A stretch of DNA of 64,000 nucleotides from Aphrophora alni (GCA_963513935.1 OY740771.1:14103138-14167137); one strand, 5' to 3'. Positions 35,050-47,200 are shown, numbered from the stretch's first letter. Notes: a model not told the origin generated them from the letters alone. A program made the numbers and translations.

Positions 35050-35690
35050 GCACACGTATACTGATGGCTCCATAATGAGTAGTTGAGTTGGTGATTGAGT
35101 ATATTGGTTTTTAGCTCCCATCATCAATATTCCAAGCAGAACTCATAGTTATATACATCTGCGACAGAGTGATACTAAAATGAGGATCCAGCGGTGCTAA
35201 AATCCAAAGACTCTTAGATATCTAGTACAATTTAGAAAGCTCTGGAACCATTCACCTTTGAATCCAGGTTTATTGACTGCTTCAATATGTTGTATGATAT
35301 GGTTCATACAGGAAACAAAGTTGCTGACCCCATCAGAACTAGTTTGCTTGATAGAGCTAGTACTTCCATGATGCTGAACCCTCCAGTAGAAGATCAATCT
35401 AAGAAATGTGGTTGAGACCTGGGTAGGAAGTTGGGAAGGGAAGATTTACTAAATTTATACAATAAGGGTTTTCCATTATCTAAGTATACAGTAATCAAAT
35501 ACTTATCACTTGATATAAAGGACGTAAGATCGATTATAGGTCTGCCGATTGATCACGGTCCAGGGAAATATCACCTCAAGAACATAGTGTTAACAGTACA
35601 GGATTGGTAATCAGCTCTACTCTAATGGGAAGGAAATCGGTAGAACATCTCTACGACTGTGACGTTTTTATTTGGTGAAGGATTAGTAAA
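35050..35690 (+). pseudogene. LINE C-terminal RNase H domain remnant
   Basis: 35058: TYTDGSIMSS (the first Asp and Gly-Ser of RNase H), then AELIVIYICDR (the AE of the second acidic motif) in a shifted frame. At 35295-35380: GNKVADPIRTSLLDRAS (like GNE.AD.LAR.AS). At 35430-35640: LSKYTVIKYLSLDIKDVRSI, IGLPIDHGPGKYHLKNI, and in a third frame SVEHLYDCDVF. This matches the zinc-knuckle-like tail (R..VGL.TGH..L..HL..IG....C..C...ET.EHLLC.C) of RNase-H-bearing LINEs such as the I/LOA groups. Stops and frameshifts make it inactive. The small minus frames here are shadows. Confidence 0.72.
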
Positions 35691-35694
35691 TTCT

Positions 35695-36265
35695 GTAGGA
35701 CATCTGTGGTCTCTGAAGGTTTTTGAGATGCTGATCCCGTAGTCTCGCGACCTCAATTCTAAGCCTGAGTACATATGTGACATTATCAACAATACATCCA
35801 TAAGGGTCGCAGTGGAGAGGGGTCTTTGTGGACCTTGAAGATTTTAGAGATGTTGATTCCATTGTACTCACGAACTTCGTTCTAAACCTTAATAAAATAC
35901 GTGACATTTTCGACAATATATCCTTTCAAATGTATTAATCTTCAAGGTGGATAACTGGTCCATCTATCGGCAGCTAAAACTGTTCACTTCGCTCACGCCT
36001 CTTGTTGCACAGTCAGTCGGAACCAAGACATAGTAGAAAACGCATGTACTTGTTCGTGCGTTTTCGTGTGTGAAATTTGTTTCTCTCACTATTATGGTTA
36101 AGTTTAGATAAAAGAAGTGGAACGCAAAGGGAACGCAGTGGAGAAGGACCTGAAGATTTTAGAAATGGTAATCACAAGGTTGACATATTCTTCATTCGAA
36201 ACCTGAGTAAAATAGGTGTCATCCTTGACAATAGATCTATAAAGGTCTCAGAAGTCGGGACATTC
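35695..36265 (+). repeat. tandem tail copies downstream of the LINE RNase H
   Basis: A block of about 130 bp ('ggtctctgaaggtttttgag' ... 'tgacattatcaacaatacat') is repeated in tandem from about 35820 ('ggaccttgaagattttagag' ... 'tgacattttcgacaatatat'). It occurs again at about 36130-36260 ('ggacctgaagattttagaaa' ... 'tcatccttgacaatagatc'), after an insertion of about 180 bp containing 'cacttcgctcacgcc' and the imperfect inverted pair 'aacgcatgtac' / 'gtgcgtt'. Tail repeats downstream of RNase H suggest duplicated 3' UTR. Confidence 0.6.
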
Positions 36266-36269
36266 TACT

Positions 36270-37180
36270 TCTGCCACAAAGTAGGGTTTTTACAAAATTT
36301 GTGGCGTTTTTCAATACACACTCATCACAATTCGTCCAGTTTTCATCAAATTTGATAGAGACGATGCATTTTGCAAAATTGTTTAGAGTTGTACCAAAAA
36401 CTCTTTTTTTTACGTATAAGACAACAACGTTTTTGAAAACTTTAATCCAGAGATATAAAGGAAAATACGCATTTTCCCTGGATAATCTATAACAAAAAAT
36501 CATATTTCAAAACTTTTACTCTTTATAAACGTCTGATTATTCATATTTTAGTTCAGACATCTTTCGCTACAAACTTTCGAACTCAAAAAGAACAAATTTT
36601 GCATATCAAATAAAACCTCAGACAGCTAAGACACAAGGAAAACAAGATAAGGAAGTACAGCAGTTTATTTAAATGTAAAAGTTACTAACTAAAGCTGTCA
36701 GATAAACACAGATACATCTCCTTCTCAAGTAGCAATGTTAGTGAACACAATAAATCAATTCTTAGAGAAAAGAAAAAAAAAAGTCGACTTGAATGTTGGA
36801 ATATTATTAGGTAATGTAACTTTACAAATTTTACAGGATTTTTCAGATCGCCCGTATTAAGTCTATTGTGATCAAAACGATTTGACCTAGAACCTTGGTC
36901 TAAAGTTTTACCTGACCAATTTGTATCTGAAGAATTTCGAATCTGTTTCTATACATTTTCAAAGATACATTTAGATAGAATTATATACCTAATTTTAAAA
37001 CAACAAACAATGTTTCACAATAAACCTTTATTTGTACAATGTTGAAGTTACCATTACAAGGTTTCTGAAATTGTAACAAGGGCAACATACATTGAGCCTT
37101 GTGGTTAATAAAAGTTTGAAAGAAGTAATCCCCAAACCACAAATAAAACAAACACAATTAACGTTATAAAGTTTTATAAA
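36270..37180. other. AT-rich sequence, no gene
   Basis: This includes a fragment of the dispersed 'tttgatagagacgat' type. The frames at 36077-36355 and 36237-36503 overlap repeats on opposite strands and are unsupported. Confidence 0.4.
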
Positions 37181-37227
37181 CCCTTATGTACGTTTCGGTA
37201 AGATAGCTACCATCCTCAGGGGGGTGT
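37181..37227 (-). ncRNA. hammerhead-ribozyme-like core (Penelope-type)
   Basis: On the minus strand: 'cctgaggatggta' + 'gctatct' + 'taccgaaacgtac'. This reads as core CUGAGGA, a stem II pairing GGUA with UACC, core GAAA, then a short ACGU palindrome (possible helix III). One extra U lies between CUGAGGA and stem II compared with the textbook consensus. Penelope-like element terminal repeats carry hammerheads of this general form. Activity is unproven. Confidence 0.4.
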
Positions 37228-37699
37228 AAATCAATACTACAGACAAGACTTTACGAGAAAAAGATATAGGTCAAGATATGATCCCTCGAGATTGCCATGT
37301 CCGTGCGTATTCACTACAGTCAGACTGTGAGAAAATTTACAGTTTTGCGATATCTCTTGTGGTTTTAAAACGAAGATAAAAAATACTATTTCACTAAAGT
37401 TTTAGTGTGTTTGTGTTACAAAGCTAATAAATACAAAAGAGTTGATTTATTTACAATAATAATTATCCAATTTTCCGTACACAGGCGAAGGGAGTATTTG
37501 TACCGAAGGAGATAGTTGTTGCCGCTAGTGGTTTCCTTAGTATTTTCGCCTATTCCAACATTACACGACACAAGAAAGAACAACTGAAGTCTGTGTATTC
37601 AAAACAGAATCTTCTTAAACAAAACAGTATACTTTTGGAGTTCGAACACGTTAGGTAATGAACCGAAGCAAAAGAAACAGTACTGAAGGCGTCAAACAT

Positions 37700-38130
37700 T
37701 GAATAAATTTCAACGGTATAGACGCTGAATTTTTAATTTAATTATTCTTTACCTCTTGATTCCTACCTCTTGAATTCTCTAATTGCGTCAGGAGTTGGAA
37801 GAGAATACGTCTTGGTTAAGAGAGATACGATAGGAAAGATGAAAGAGAAGAGTATAAGTTAAGACTATATGAAGATAATTGCATCTAGCACACCAGACAC
37901 AGCTAGGGTACATCAGGATTGTTATGCCCGTACTAACTGTAACTGCCCCTAAGGTTCATTTCCATGTTAGTAAAGTGAATAGGCTTTCGGTCATCATGCG
38001 CAGAAAAAAACTGTAAGAAGAAATGAACATAAAATAAAGATTCATAGTACTCGAATACTCTAATAGCGTCAGAGTTGGAAAAGAACAAAAGTTGGTCAAG
38101 AGAAACATACTTAACCTAACTTAACTTAAG
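37700..38130 (+). repeat. dispersed repeat with 'gttgg(a/t)aagag ... gatgaaagag' core, two copies
   Basis: 37790-37880 ('gcgtcaggagttggaagaga' ... 'aggaaagatgaaagagaag' ... 'aagactatatgaag') and 38065-38140 ('gcgtcagagttggaaaagaa' ... 'aagactacataa') are copies of one unit. Further copies occur at 38340-38410 and, in inverted orientation, at 42470-42540 and 50925-51000. Confidence 0.55.
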
Positions 38131-38269
38131 ACTACATAAATAAATATGTATGTCGCTACGGTACATTACCCTGAAGGTGAAGAGATATCAGATACGACTA
38201 TTCGTTATCAGAACGTACTTATTTGTACATTATTTCCCTAATTTTCCAGCATCTGTATTCATCAGGGAC

Positions 38270-38412
38270 TCGCCATGAGTCTTGGGTTATTCTTCTCTCT
38301 TTCATCTTTCTTACCGGGTCTTTCATGATCAACTCTCACCAGAAGAAAATCAAGGTTGGTGAGAGATCCGATAAGAAAGATGAAAGAAAGAGATCTAACT
38401 CAAGACTAGTTG
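38270..38412. repeat. inverted repeat of the same dispersed family
   Basis: 'gagtcttgggtta' and 'ctctctttcatctttcttac' (left arm) are the reverse complement, with a few mismatches, of 'gataagaaagatgaaagaaa' and 'taactcaagac' (right arm), around a centre near 38345. Two copies of the dispersed unit have joined tail to tail. Confidence 0.7.
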
Positions 38413-39690
38413 AAGTAAAGTAAACTTCATCTAGAGTATCTCGAGTTTGGAGGTGGGTACAAGGATGTTTTCGATATAATAAACACTAATCTTATCAAAC
38501 ACAATACACGAACGAAGTAACGTTGAAATACAAACGCGAGTACGTTATCAAAAAATAACTAGTGTATACTATTCAAAACTACGAAATGTACCGACGATAT
38601 GTTCACTTTGTTGTTTTAAGTAGAAAAATCACTTGGTAATTATAACCTTTAACAAAAGAAAAAAGGATAAAATAAAGGCAAACCAAACATTTCTCTAATT
38701 ACATGGTCGGAAAAGAAGAAAAGAAAGCTCTGATATGAAAGAGAAAAACATAACTTTACCTGAAAAAAGTTGTAGATTCAGATAGGGTCTATGGGGATTG
38801 TCAACCCCATACTCACTATATTACGCCCCTGAGATGAGTTCATAGTGTCAAGTTTCTAATAATTACTACAACTGCATTGCAGTTTTAATCAGAATAGAAA
38901 GGTCTTCCTTGTTTTTAATCTAATAAAACCAGATGTTTTCAAAACTCGCACGTAATTATACAAAGTGGATAAGAAGAACGAATTGATTAAAAAAGTACAA
39001 TACGTAAAATTTATTTAGTTTATGAGACTAATTAGTTTCCAAATCTTCCTCACCAGCACGCGCGGTGGTACAAACAGGTGATCCTCAAAGAAAGTGTGCT
39101 GTTGGGCAGGTGATTTAGCAGGTGACTTCACCTCCAGACAACAGCTGCCCGACACCTGTCTTATTCAATCTCCTATCTCTACTCATCAGTTCCGATATCT
39201 TCAGTCTTGATTAATAGAATTGTACTGTTAGGGATGTTCCGATAGGGAATTCTTAAGAAACAAAGCATTAACGTTGATGTAACATGTGGTTTATTAGATA
39301 GATTTCAGTTTAGTTGGTTCGAAATGTTTGACGTAGACACTTTATGTTTTGCGATTTTCGGTTTATTTGATGATAACACGTATGCAATGTCATTTTAAAC
39401 GCATTTTTTCTAAAAAGTACCTCCCATAATTTTTGTTATATTCATTTGGGATTTAATAAATATTGTACTAGATCCTTTGTGATAAGTTATTAGAAGTGTC
39501 AAGATTTTGGTCGCCATCTTGAATTTTATTAATTTTTTTACTTTCTCACATGAACAATTATGTGATGGATCAAAAATTCCTGCGTATCGTTGCGTTCAGT
39601 GTCGTGACTGGAGTGATGTATTTGGAGGTGACGCAGCCAGAGATAGAAAGACTTGTGATGCTTTTCCACCCCTTGTAATTTTAAACACGT
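38413..39690. other. unannotated sequence with short repeats
   Basis: 38700-38830 is a further diverged copy of the 'gatgaaagag' unit. 39050-39170 is GC-richer, with three nearby 'caggtga' / 'cacctg' elements that could pair. No gene is supported. Confidence 0.4.
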
Positions 39691-39699
39691 AAAAGAGAC

Positions 39700-40345
39700 A
39701 GAGTTTTTGTGGATATATCCCTTTTGAAATCCAGAATAATTTTGTTTTAGAATAACTTTTGTCTGTCGTGGATTTTAACTACATTTGTAATGTGGGCATT
39801 TCTCGGATCGTTTTTCTAATTTTTTGTTTTAATAACTAAAAATTTGTGGAAACTTTCAGTAAGAAAAACAAAAATCTCTCAAAATCGGGTCATAGATTTT
39901 GGTCAAATTTCTCTCTAAGGACACAAACAAAACGTATTTGATTCTATCTTTTCAAAAATGGTAGTTTATAACAAAATCGAAAAAGTGTTGTATTCATAAA
40001 ATACGCAATTTCTCACAATATACTCTACCTTTTTTTTTCAAATTGTATTGAAATATCAAGATTACTGGCCCAAAACGGTGAGCAAATTTGTAAATAAAAA
40101 ATATTACGTTTTAGGAATAGTTCACACAAAAAAGTGAATATTTATTGATCAGAAATTTCGATTCTAATCAAGTACAACATAAGTAAAGTTTAGGTACTAA
40201 TTTAAATATAAATATTTTTGTTCGAAATCGGCGTCCATGGTTTATTTTCGCTTTTTGATTAAAAAGTAAGTATTGATACTCTACGATTAGTTGTAGCTAA
40301 TTTTGAGTGGTGGAGTGAGAAAGTTTGTAGAATGTTTTTTTTGCA
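39700..40345 (+). repeat. dispersed repeat copy, apparently full-length (about 0.65 kb)
   Basis: Left end 'gtggatatatcccttttgaa', then 'ctgtcgtggatttta', internal 'ctctcaaaatcgggtcatag', right end 'gagtggtggagtgagaaagt'. The order matches the copy at 22770-23370. Confidence 0.6.
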
Positions 40346-40734
40346 CAGTTTATATTTAATATGGTGACCTAAATTTAGTTCTATCATGCGTGGGAAAAAA
40401 TTAAAACAGGAAGAAGAACTTTAAGGTGACTAGTGTCTTTATAAGGACACTATTGAAATCCAGAAAAATTCGAATTACAAATATCAAAATAGGCTGCCAT
40501 TTTGAAACAGTTTAAAAAATATAATTCAACATTTCTACGATGACAAACAGGGAGGTTATTTTCAAAAATGTAAGTTAGAATTCTGAATTCTCAAGAAAAT
40601 GTGATATTCATATAGTTATGAGATGCCTCACCTGGAAAAAAGTGGATACAGTTTAATATACAAATCTACGACGCCCATTGACAGACAATAGTCATATTCT
40701 CAGTTTGAAGTTATTTGTTAATGGTAGAAGTTCA

Positions 40735-41014
40735 ATTTTATTATTATGCATTTTCGGACATTTGTCATCATTTGTGTGTTAGAAATCAAAACACGACGTT
40801 TCGGGAATAAGAATCAATTCCCGTTATCAAGTGACTAAAAACTAAAGAAACATGAAACTAGAAACTAAGCCTATGTAGGAAGTAAAATTAAATAAGAATA
40901 CCACCAACCTTAATATCTTGATAACGGGAATTGATTCTTATTCCCGAAACGTCGCGTTTTGATTTCTAACACACAAATGATGGAAAATGTCCGAAAAATG
41001 CATAATAATAAAAT
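40735..41014. repeat. palindrome with hammerhead-like module in each arm
   Basis: The left arm 40735-40831 and right arm 40917-41014 are near-perfect reverse complements around an 85-base spacer. Each arm contains 'cttgataacgggaat' + 'tgattctt' + 'attcccgaaacgtcg' (plus strand 40917-40953; minus strand in the left arm). Stem II GGGAAU/AUUCCC is perfect, followed by CGAAACGUC. It has the same architecture as the palindrome at 14470-14886 but a different sequence. Confidence 0.82.
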
Positions 41015-41167
41015 AGTCATATATTCACAAAGGTTCAGAAAATAACTGTTTTAAACTTGTCTTTTACCACGAATAGTGGGTAAAACCCTCGAGCTCAATT
41101 ACAATTTAACATTTTCTAAACTACTTAAGTGAACATTTTTTAGAGGATATGCTATTACAGTGTATGA

Positions 41168-41535
41168 TAGGATTGGGTAAGTACCATGAGTGCGTTCTTC
41201 AACTTATGGTCAGATTTGATAAAATAAAATAGGAATGATCGTATAAAAACATCTCTGCATTATGGACGCCGATTTCATTTTGAATTACCCCCACCTGGCA
41301 CGTGGTCCAAGTGGAACATATGACGAATGGATGTGCTCCATTCCAGATGGCAATCGCCTTTCAAAACTTATGACAGTCCTCCATATAAAAGCTGTTGCAG
41401 AGAGAATATTATTTTATTTCGACCCTATTGTTCTGAAACCTTTTGTATCTGCTGAAAAGGATCTAAAATATTTTATTCTGTGTGCGTGCAAAATAAAACG
41501 ATTTAATGAGGCCATCATTGTACTTACCCAACCCA
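41168..41535. mobile_element. possible short element with TIR-like ends
   Basis: The left end 'gattgggtaagtaccatgag' is answered at the right by 'tcattgtacttacccaaccc'. The same end sequence is found singly near 28690, 45290 (inverted) and 62280, so it is a family. Most of it is occupied by the 96-codon frame 41262-41552 (LNYPHLARGPSGTYDEWMCS), which I do not recognise and which runs through the right TIR, arguing against a real gene. It could be a MITE with a captured fragment. Confidence 0.4.
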
Positions 41536-41579
41536 TGAACACAAGGTTCTAATTAGAACGCAATTGTTTTTACGTGCAA

Positions 41580-41835
41580 TGATTTTGATTGAAATCTTTG
41601 AACAAGAGTTTGTGAATGTGCATAAACCTACTGGGCAGCTTGTAAGTGGTTTAATGTATCGTCTGTATTGCGAGTTCCCGTCTATGTAATTCAATCCTTC
41701 GCAACCAGAATTCGCTACCAACTGTAGCTTCCCATGATAATGGATCAACAAAGTAACATTTTGAGCATCTCTGGGAATCGAACCAGGAATATTTTACGTA
41801 CTAAATGAAAGATTTTCAGTCGTTTAACCTTAAAC
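41580..41835 (-). mobile_element. tRNA-like SINE fragment
   Basis: On the minus strand, 'ttaaacgactgaaaatcttt' is followed by 'tagtacgtaaaat' and then 'cctggttcgattcccag', a good Pol III box B. Box A is degenerate. The body continues leftward towards 41640 without a clear tail. The 75-codon frame 41524-41751 (-) overlaps it and is not supported. Confidence 0.42.
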
Positions 41836-41889
41836 TTACGATTAGTTTGACTAAATTCTACAGCGATTATGATTACATTTTGCTCATGT

Positions 41890-42335
41890 TATCCTTTAGA
41901 GTGATAAACAAAACGTGTTTGTGATCATCTCTCAAAAAAAAAAAAAAAAACGGTTCGTGAGGTATCGTTAGTAAAATCGGACAAGAGGCTTATATAAAAT
42001 ATTTAAATTCTCAAAATCGGCACTACCTATTTCGTTCAAATTTCAGTACGGTATATTAATAACCCAAACACGTTAATCAGGAATAATATGCAAATAAAAA
42101 TGACCTTGAAAAAAGCTTGATTTTAATCATATATGATATAAAGTGACGACGTGTTTATGCAAAATGTGAAGAACATTTGGGTCCTTTTTTAAATATATAA
42201 TTCTAAGTACATTGACGGGGACGATGTTTCATCACTTTTTGAATGACAATTGCTGATTTTGCATTTTTGGTGCACATTAGATTATATGTGGTTTTTGGAA
42301 TGAGTGAAAAAGTTCATGCAATGATTTTTTCCATC
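41890..42335 (+). repeat. dispersed repeat copy, partial
   Basis: It contains 'acggttcgtgaggtatcg', 'ctcaaaatcggcactacc' and the right-end landmark 'aatgagtgaaaaagttcatg', as in 22770-23370, with the left end missing or decayed. A 17-base A-run lies at about 41935-41950. Confidence 0.5.
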
Positions 42336-42339
42336 TTTA

Positions 42340-43685
42340 TTGAAAATGCTAACGGGTAAAAACGAAAAAATCCAGAATTTTGGATTTTCAAAGTTCTTTA
42401 AAATTATATACAATTTGATTTACGTTGATAATATACAGAGTACAGGGTTGAAAATCTACACTTTTGTCATGGGTTTCGGTTTAGAGCATCTTTTATATTT
42501 CCTATCGAGTTTTTCTTGACCATTTTTTGATCCTTTCCGATACTGACGTTATTAAGTGTTCGACGCCTAGGTATTTCATATTTTATATTCTTTTATTTAA
42601 TTAATTTTTTTAAGATGTTGATGAGCTTAGGAAACATACTTCTACTATAATTTTTGGAACCCAAAATTCGAAATCACATTACCTAAATGACAGTGGAGTA
42701 AACTTGATTCTGTTTTGTGAATACATTTGAAGTCTGAATAGAAAGTCCGTTTATAGAAAGTATATAAATGCAAAGTATAGGATATATCATCTTGTCTATG
42801 TAGGATGGTTGCGACTTAGAGAAGAGAGACAGACAACTGCGTGCAATTATAAGGGTGCTTGGTTTTACTGACAGTAATGAAGAGAAATCATTGAAAATGC
42901 ATTCCAGTTTCCAATGGCTATAGTTCGTCTTAATTCTCACAAAAAATCTTTTTAAAATTTATAAAGTACGAATTACGTGATTAAATTAAGTTGTATTAAT
43001 TTTAAAAAAAATAACGTATGATTTTGCTCTGCAATTAAATATCAAATCCACATTTATTATTATTATTATTATTTTTTTTTATTATTTTTTTTTTAATTTT
43101 TTTTTTTTATTTAGGATTTCAAGTTCATGCCTTCTTCAAGATAGAGAGGGGGGAATATTATTTGACACTTTGAATTTGGCTTAGCGCCAGCATATTTTGT
43201 GTGTGTTAAATAAACATACATATACCTAATCAGAATATGTTAGTGTTATTTGTAACCCCACACATAATATTTCAAACATAAAATATTTCAACTCTATAGT
43301 TTTTGTATCGTAACTACACTAAGGTCATTTGTTGTTACCGCTATAGTTTTCTTATATGTAGGACAATACAAAGTTTGTATAAATGCAAAGTTTATTAAAA
43401 ATCCTCTGAACAAATAAAGATTGTCAGAAACACCAAGTTTAAAACTTAACTAATAATTCGTAAACTTAAGTAACAATTTAGGTAAACATGCAGCTATTTT
43501 TACGTATTTACCTAAAACATGTTTCTTATATTCTTAAGTTACTTAGAATATTTTTATTTGTTTATTCATAATCAATTATTCATGTAATATCCAAATGATT
43601 AAATATTGACTCATAGCTAATGTTTGACTTCTGACCAATAGGATAAATATATAGGATTTATCGTGTTGTCTATGTAGACTGGTTG
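42340..43685. other. AT-rich sequence, simple repeats, no gene
   Basis: 43055-43110 is (TTA)n with long T runs. 42778-42825 ('cttgtctatgtaggatggtt', 'gcgactta') matches 43650-43695 ('gttgtctatgtagactggtt'), the sequence directly preceding the giant microsatellite. Other frames are unsupported. Confidence 0.5.
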
Positions 43686-43693
43686 CGACTTAC

Positions 43694-44098
<405 letters not shown>

Positions 44099-44109
44099 TA
44101 TAAAGTTCA

Positions 44110-44309
44110 NNNNNNNNNNNNNNNNNNNNNNNNNNNNNNNNNNNNNNNNNNNNNNNNNNNNNNNNNNNNNNNNNNNNNNNNNNNNNNNNNNNNNNNNNNN
44201 NNNNNNNNNNNNNNNNNNNNNNNNNNNNNNNNNNNNNNNNNNNNNNNNNNNNNNNNNNNNNNNNNNNNNNNNNNNNNNNNNNNNNNNNNNNNNNNNNNNN
44301 NNNNNNNNN
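44110..44309. other. assembly gap of 200 N
   Basis: Exactly 200 N. The 12 bases to the left (ending 'ttataaagttca' at 44109) are the same as the first 12 bases to the right (44310-44321), so the two contigs may overlap rather than be separated. Confidence 0.99.
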
Positions 44310-44321
44310 TTATAAAGTTCA

Positions 44322-45457
44322 TTGGTTTTATCATCGAAATTGTTAGAGCTAATTTTGTGTTGTTGTTTTTTTTTCGTTACAGTAGCTACTCCAAATGATA
44401 TATACAAAAACCCAAGATATGCCCAAAATATAGTTATATACCAAATTTAATTAAAATTTGTACGAGGGTCATTGGTGTAAAATGCGACTGACAATAAATA
44501 GACATCATCCCCAAAAACACTTTTTTTAACTAAAGAGATGTCAAAACGCAATAATTTATCATTTAACTACATATAATATGTCAAAAAAACAAAAACAATT
44601 CTGTCACTAAATTCATCGTTGAAAAACAGTGTTTAATCATTTTCCATATACCATTAAAAATAATGATTAAAATGATTTTAGTACAGAATATTGTGTACTT
44701 TTCGCCCACCCTGTATGTATGGTGTCAAATGACTCTAAAGAGTGGGATCTCTAGACATTTTATGTCCAACGATTCTGTGAATATCATAAAGGCTAGTACT
44801 TTTATATTTACAAATACACTATTAAAACATTACAGCCTCCATTAAAAAATATAAAAAAACTCATAAAAATGAAATAGCCCATCATCAGACATTATTTTAT
44901 GTTACAAATATTTACTCTGAAGTGCAGCATGATTTATGTTTTTCCTAATTGAAACTGTCATTTCAACACGCCATAAAACATAAAACTGCAATTGTAACAA
45001 TGCGGAATAATTAAGCAAATGTCATTAATTTGTTAAATGTCATAATCAGACAGAATCGATTGTTCGTGGATACACGAAACGATCCATCAAAACATGATAA
45101 TATTATCGATCGACGCGGCTAATACAATTACTGTACTTGGAAAATAATAAACATACTTTAATTTTCAATTTTAATTACAGCAATAAAAATTTAATTACGT
45201 TTAACAAACACTGTGTATTTATAACAACATACAACCCAGGAATTCCAAAGTTAGTGAATAGAAAAACAAGTTGAAAGCCATTATAGTACTTACCCATCAC
45301 CATCGTACAATGTAATGCAAACAAAATCTTTGAATCTAATGCCTAAAGTTAATGCCTAATTAACCAACTCAGCAATTTTTTTTAAAATACCGATCTGTTT
45401 CTATTTTTTTAACATCCTGTATATTAGTTTGCACAAATGTATGTGTGAGAAAGTTGT
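44322..45457. other. AT-rich sequence with dispersed-repeat fragment
   Basis: 44405-44475 ('cccaagatatgcccaaaata', 'caaatttaattaaaatttg') corresponds to the phrase near 225-275 and 925-985. 45285-45310 is an inverted copy of the 'gtaagtac' TIR-like end. Nothing coding is recognised. Confidence 0.45.
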
Positions 45458-45732
45458 GCAATACATGGGTGTCATCGCCGGGGGGACGCCCCCCCAATAT
45501 TTGTAAAACTATTTTTTTATAGAAACGAATGATTTACTTAAAACCTTAAAAGGTAAAGATCGGGCTTTGTCTTTACTAGGGTTTTTAACATTACATTTCT
45601 GTTACAATCGCATAAATAAATGCATAAAAACGATGTTTTGAGAAGTTTAATTTTAAAAAAATTCCATACCCCCGACCCCCGGCATATGTCCCCCCCCCCC
45701 AATAATGAACTGGTGATGACGCCCATGCTGCA
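45458..45732. mobile_element. short inverted-repeat element (MITE-like), about 275 bp
   Basis: The left end 'gcaatacatgggtgtcatcg' pairs with the right end 'tgatgacgcccatgctgc', followed inward by 'ggggggacgcccccccaat' on the left and a 12-base C-run with 'aataatg' on the right. It has no coding capacity; the small minus frame here is a shadow. Confidence 0.55.
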
Positions 45733-47200
45733 ATATATTTCAAATGTATTACAAATTAACCTAAATTCACATTAACTTCATTTAATTGAAGATAAGGATA
45801 AGATATCTCAATACGTACTAAACCATAATATGTGAGTTTTTCCAACAAACACTAGACGTTTCCGTTCGCCGTTCACTATATTTATTGAACAGAAACCGAA
45901 GCACAGAATAATCAATGCAAATCTTTACCTGAGTGTATCTACTAATGGAACTGTCATTTCTAAATTTAAATGAACTGAAATATTCATCGCGTTTACCTCC
46001 ACAATTGTTAAATAATGCCTGAAGGTACGCTACGCTGCAGAATATCCAGTCATGATTTTATTTTTTTATTTTTACTGTTTTATAAATGTGTTGTATAGGA
46101 AAATTAAGGGATGGGTTAAAATATGAAATTTTAAGGAAACGTGATAATTAATAGCCCCCAATCCCTATACAAAATCGTAAGTAAGAAATATTATCTACTG
46201 TTTAAAAATAATTGACAAAAAATAATTATAAAATAAACCTTTAACAGCAGATTAAAAGCTCGATTTTAATCACACACGACTTACGTTGAAGTCTCACTTG
46301 ATTAAGAGAGTTGATCCCACTCACGAAACGTTGTGTATTATTTTTTATATAATATGTAATCCATAAAATCCATAATTATGGAATAAGTTTAAAGTCTAAA
46401 AACTTATGAAAAATACAGGATTTTATATCCTAACTGTAACAAATTTGAAAACAAAACATAATATAAAATAAAAGTATAATCTGAACAGAGCGTACTTCAT
46501 CACGAAAAAGATAATCAGAGACAACATCACCGTCACCGATGGCGTTTCAGCAGAATCATTTGATAGTTCGCCAAATATGTATGCGATCTGCAAATTTAAT
46601 CAACTTGCCTCTTTTAAATTCAACTGTTGTTCCACTCTGTAGACAATTTTGCTATAACTGACCTAAATAAATATAATAATAATTTGATGCAACTAGCTTT
46701 GGACAACAAGTGATTTTAACAAAAGTTTAATATTTTTAGGAAGTTGACAATTTTAACGGAAACAGGACAGTACTATAAAAGCGAATAATGTTTAGATTAG
46801 GTTTAGATTTTAAGTTGGTAGCATTGCGCTGCCGGGATGGAGATTTAGGTGTCGTGTTTTTAACGATATTATTGATATAGAGATGCTAACTTATATATTT
46901 AAAAAATAATAATATTAATAATAACTGAAGCCTCGTATAATAAAGAAATCATAAAACTATATGAGCCAGATATAAATAAGAAAATTATACCTTTCTTTAG
47001 TAAAAACTAAATTGAAAATAGAGATTCTTCGGTTAATTCTCCACAAGACGTGATCACAAGGTCTTGCATTAAATTATATCAATAATATGAACAAATGCAA
47101 CACTATCTAATTAATAATATAAATCCGGAGTGGATTCTTCAATATTTAGTTCTGATAAAAAAAAAAAACAAAAAAAAAAATGAATTAATTGGTAAGTGTT
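45733..47200. other. AT-rich sequence, one hammerhead-like module
   Basis: No gene was recognised. It includes the module at 46292-46336 and a long A-rich tract at 47158-47180. Confidence 0.45.
46292..46336 (+). ncRNA. degenerate hammerhead-like core
   Basis: 'ctcacttgattaagagagt' + 'tgatccc' + 'actcacgaaacgttgtg'. The layout is that of the arms at 40735-41014 (TTGAT(A/T)A, stem, TTGAT(C/T)C, stem, CGAAACGT(T/C)GTG), but stem II is GAGAGU/ACUCAC instead of GGGAAU/AUUCCC. The CUGANGA core is degenerate. Confidence 0.33.

Noticed and set aside
41262..41552. 96-codon frame as a host gene
   Set aside because: It runs through the right TIR-like end of a small repeat element and has no recognisable domain; kept only as part of the element.
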